This document shows, piece after piece, positions 5,007 to 6,058 of a stretch of 6,058 nt of DNA; the first letter of the stretch is position 1, and every line of letters starts with the position of its first letter. Both the position numbers and the translations under genes were made by a program. Source of the stretch: Acidobacteriota bacterium (GTDB lineage: Bacteria; Acidobacteriota; Terriglobia; Terriglobales; Acidobacteriaceae); NCBI GenBank assembly GCA_021851465.1, contig JAJZDL010000175.1:1-6058 (forward strand), read 5' to 3'. Under the pieces are notes generated by a model that worked only from the letters and a program-made list of their open reading frames with translations, did no database searches and had not been told where the DNA came from.

Positions 5007-5777
5007 TTGACCTGGCAACATTTGGGAGCTGTACTGACAGGGGTAGCGATCGGGTTTCTGGGTGGCCTCTTCGGCAAGGGAGGGAGCGCGATCGCGACGC
5101 CGTTGCTCAGCCTGCTGGGCTATCCCGGTTTCGTTGCAGTAGCGTCGCCGCTGCCCGCGGCCATTCCCAGCACCCTGGTTGCGTCCACGGAGTACTGGCG
5201 CTCGCACCTGCTGGACTGGGAGATTGTCTGGTGGAGCATCGCCATCGGCACCCCCGCGATCATGGCCGGATCCTTGTTGTCTCCCTATGTCGGAGCCAGG
5301 ATGCTGCTCGTTGCCACGGGACTCCTGGTGCTCTCCTTCGGAGTCTCTTTCCTGTTCTTTCCGAAGGACCGCTCTGTCGGCAAAGAGGCAGCGGAGAACC
5401 TGGAGGGACTGCGCCCCGCCTACTGGCGGCTTCGCCTAGTCGCGGTCGCCATCGGCGTCGGACTGATCTCGGGGCTGCTGGCGAATGCCGGAGGGTTTCT
5501 TCTTGTGCCCTGCTACACCATATTTCTGAAACAGCCGATAAAGAAGGCCTTTGCGTGCTCGCTTGCGGTCTCGGCGGCGCTGGCTGTTCCGGGCACTGTG
5601 GTTCATGCGTATCTTGGCCATATCTCCTGGCTGGTGACGTGTCTGGTGGCGCTGGGGTCGATCCCGTTCTCTTTGCTGGGGGCGCGTCTGGCGATCAAGA
5701 CGCGCGCGGCGCGGCTGGAGCGATGGTATGGACTTGCGCTGACCGGTCTGGGGATCTTCTTTCTCTTTCACATCTGA
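5007..5777 (+). CDS. TauE/SafE-family permease (sulfite/organosulfonate exporter family)
   Basis: A 256-residue integral membrane protein of the TauE/SafE (DUF81) family, whose characterised members move sulfite, sulfoacetate, thiosulfate or related sulfur anions across the inner membrane. The length is normal and about eight hydrophobic segments are visible. The family's internal duplication is clear: GFLGGLFGKGGSAIATPLL (16-34) is echoed by GLISGLLANAGGFLLVPCY (152-170), each the glycine-rich re-entrant-like start of one half. A charged loop (about 119-141) separates the halves. The start is TTG 5007. The gene stands alone downstream of the rhodanese-thioredoxin pair on the same strand, with a 215-base gap that may hold its own promoter. 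Staphylococcal cst operons also pair a TauE protein with rhodanese domains, which supports a sulfur-anion role; substrate identity remains inference. Confidence 0.92.
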   Translation: MTWQHLGAVLTGVAIGFLGGLFGKGGSAIATPLLSLLGYPGFVAVASPLPAAIPSTLVASTEYWRSHLLDWEIVWWSIAIGTPAIMAGSLLSPYVGARMLLVATGLLVLSFGVSFLFFPKDRSVGKEAAENLEGLRPAYWRLRLVAVAIGVGLISGLLANAGGFLLVPCYTIFLKQPIKKAFACSLAVSAALAVPGTVVHAYLGHISWLVTCLVALGSIPFSLLGARLAIKTRAARLERWYGLALTGLGIFFLFHI

Positions 5778-5842
5778 TCGCGCAGGAGCACGCCGCAGGC
5801 CCCGCTTTGGGAGGCGAGAATCGTGCCGATGGATTTAAGGCG

Positions 5843-5944
5843 TTTTCACCGATGGTGTAGAGTGTTGCGGGTCGAACAAGATGCGGGGATTCTTCGCTGC
5901 GCTCAGAATGACAATTCATTTACCTCTACACCAATTGGTGAAAA
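5843..5944. repeat. Palindromic repeat element: inverted arms around a 'SERSEES' dispersed repeat
   Basis: TTTTCACCGATGGTGTAGAG (5843-5862) and CTCTACACCAATTGGTGAAAA (5924-5944) are inverted copies: 9 bp and 8 bp of perfect pairing around a 3/4-base internal mismatch. Each arm is itself palindromic (CACC-GAT-GGTG at 5847-5857; CACCAATTGGTG at 5929-5940). Between them, about 5871-5915, is a sequence whose reverse complement contains TCATTCTGAGCGCAGCGAAG, the widely dispersed repeat that reads CHSERSEES in one frame. That core has its own imperfect hairpin (ATTCT 5889-5893 with AGAAT 5905-5909). The whole resembles a REP/MITE-like non-coding element. A minus-strand frame through it is repeat-derived and not a gene. 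Confidence 0.75.
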
Positions 5945-5975
5945 TGCGTTAGGCTTGGCGATTCAGTGAGCAAAG

Positions 5976-6011
5976 AAACCGCCGGGACCGATACTCCGGT
6001 TCCGGCGGTTT
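5976..6011. terminator. Long hairpin, probable bidirectional terminator
   Basis: AAACCGCCGGGACCG (5976-5990), a six-base loop (ATACTC), and CGGTTCCGGCGGTTT (5997-6011) form a 15-bp stem with a single G-T pair. The arms begin with AAA and end with TTT, so either strand could use it. On the + strand the tail is only TTT followed by GG. On the minus strand it continues as TTTCTTTG, which is better, so a convergent minus-strand gene may end just to the right of the window. All three minus frames are open from 6058 to the hairpin, too short a stretch to identify a gene. Confidence 0.6.
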
Positions 6012-6058
6012 GGCAGAAGGCGCCACGCTGGACGGTTGCTGGGTTGCAACCGCCGGCG

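Larger units (their letters stand above)
5778..6058. other. Gene-free right end of the window
   Basis: No coding region is supported in these 281 bases. They contain the palindromic repeat element, the long terminator-like hairpin, and, at the very edge, a smaller hairpin (CGGTTGC 6033-6039 with GCAACCG 6046-6052). Bases 5778-5842 show nothing recognisable. Confidence 0.6.

Noticed and set aside
5231..5860. 209-codon + frame over the TauE/SafE gene
   Set aside because: The TauE/SafE frame has the family duplication and membrane helices; this one has neither.
5695..5919. Minus-strand frame containing NCHSERSEESPH
   Set aside because: This peptide is a known by-product of the dispersed repeat and is often mis-annotated as a small protein.
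1..6058. CRISPR array, tRNA or rRNA gene, transposase, or attachment site
   Set aside because: No regularly spaced repeats, no cloverleaf or rRNA signature, and no transposase or integrase motif were seen in any frame.

Overview
The window is a GC-rich bacterial chromosome segment in which every recognisable gene is on the + strand. The best guess for its source is an Acidobacteriota (Terriglobia-like) genome. That guess rests on the GC-rich codon use, TTG starts behind good Shine-Dalgarno sites, and a copy of the dispersed repeat that reads 'CHSERSEES' when translated. I know this repeat from such genomes, but it also occurs in other phyla, so the assignment is tentative.

Layout. (1) 2-1656: the 3' end of an RND efflux permease, a small YgaP-type (DUF2892) membrane protein with a cysteine-rich tail, a class I SAM-dependent methyltransferase, and an unrecognised 107-residue protein with a CPIC motif. 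They are joined by ATGA overlaps or very short gaps, so they almost certainly form one transcript. (2) 1681-3543: an ECF sigma factor fused to a C-terminal anti-sigma zinc-binding (ZAS/zf-HC2) domain, an OsmC-family protein, a possible 23-codon ORF, and a membrane-anchored single-domain rhodanese. A hairpin at 3568-3588 may end this unit. (3) 3711-4791: an exported rhodanese-like protein with a four-cysteine active-site loop, overlapping by 23 nt a TlpA-type thioredoxin with WCAPC. (4) 5007-5777: a TauE/SafE-family permease, preceded by a 215-base gap that holds a 15-codon ORF. (5) 5778-6058: no gene seen; a palindromic repeat element of about 100 bp, then a long bidirectional terminator-like hairpin.

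How the parts may work together. Two rhodaneses (one facing the cytoplasm or anchored, one periplasmic), an OsmC protein, a YgaP-type membrane protein, an extracytoplasmic thioredoxin and a TauE/SafE exporter all belong to families that handle thiols, sulfane sulfur or sulfur oxyanions. A redox- or metal-sensitive sigma/anti-sigma fusion sits in the middle and is the obvious candidate regulator. The reading I favour is a sulfur-stress or persulfide-handling island attached to an RND pump. Individual family assignments are well supported. The pathway and the regulation are inference. No sulfide:quinone oxidoreductase or persulfide dioxygenase gene lies inside the window.
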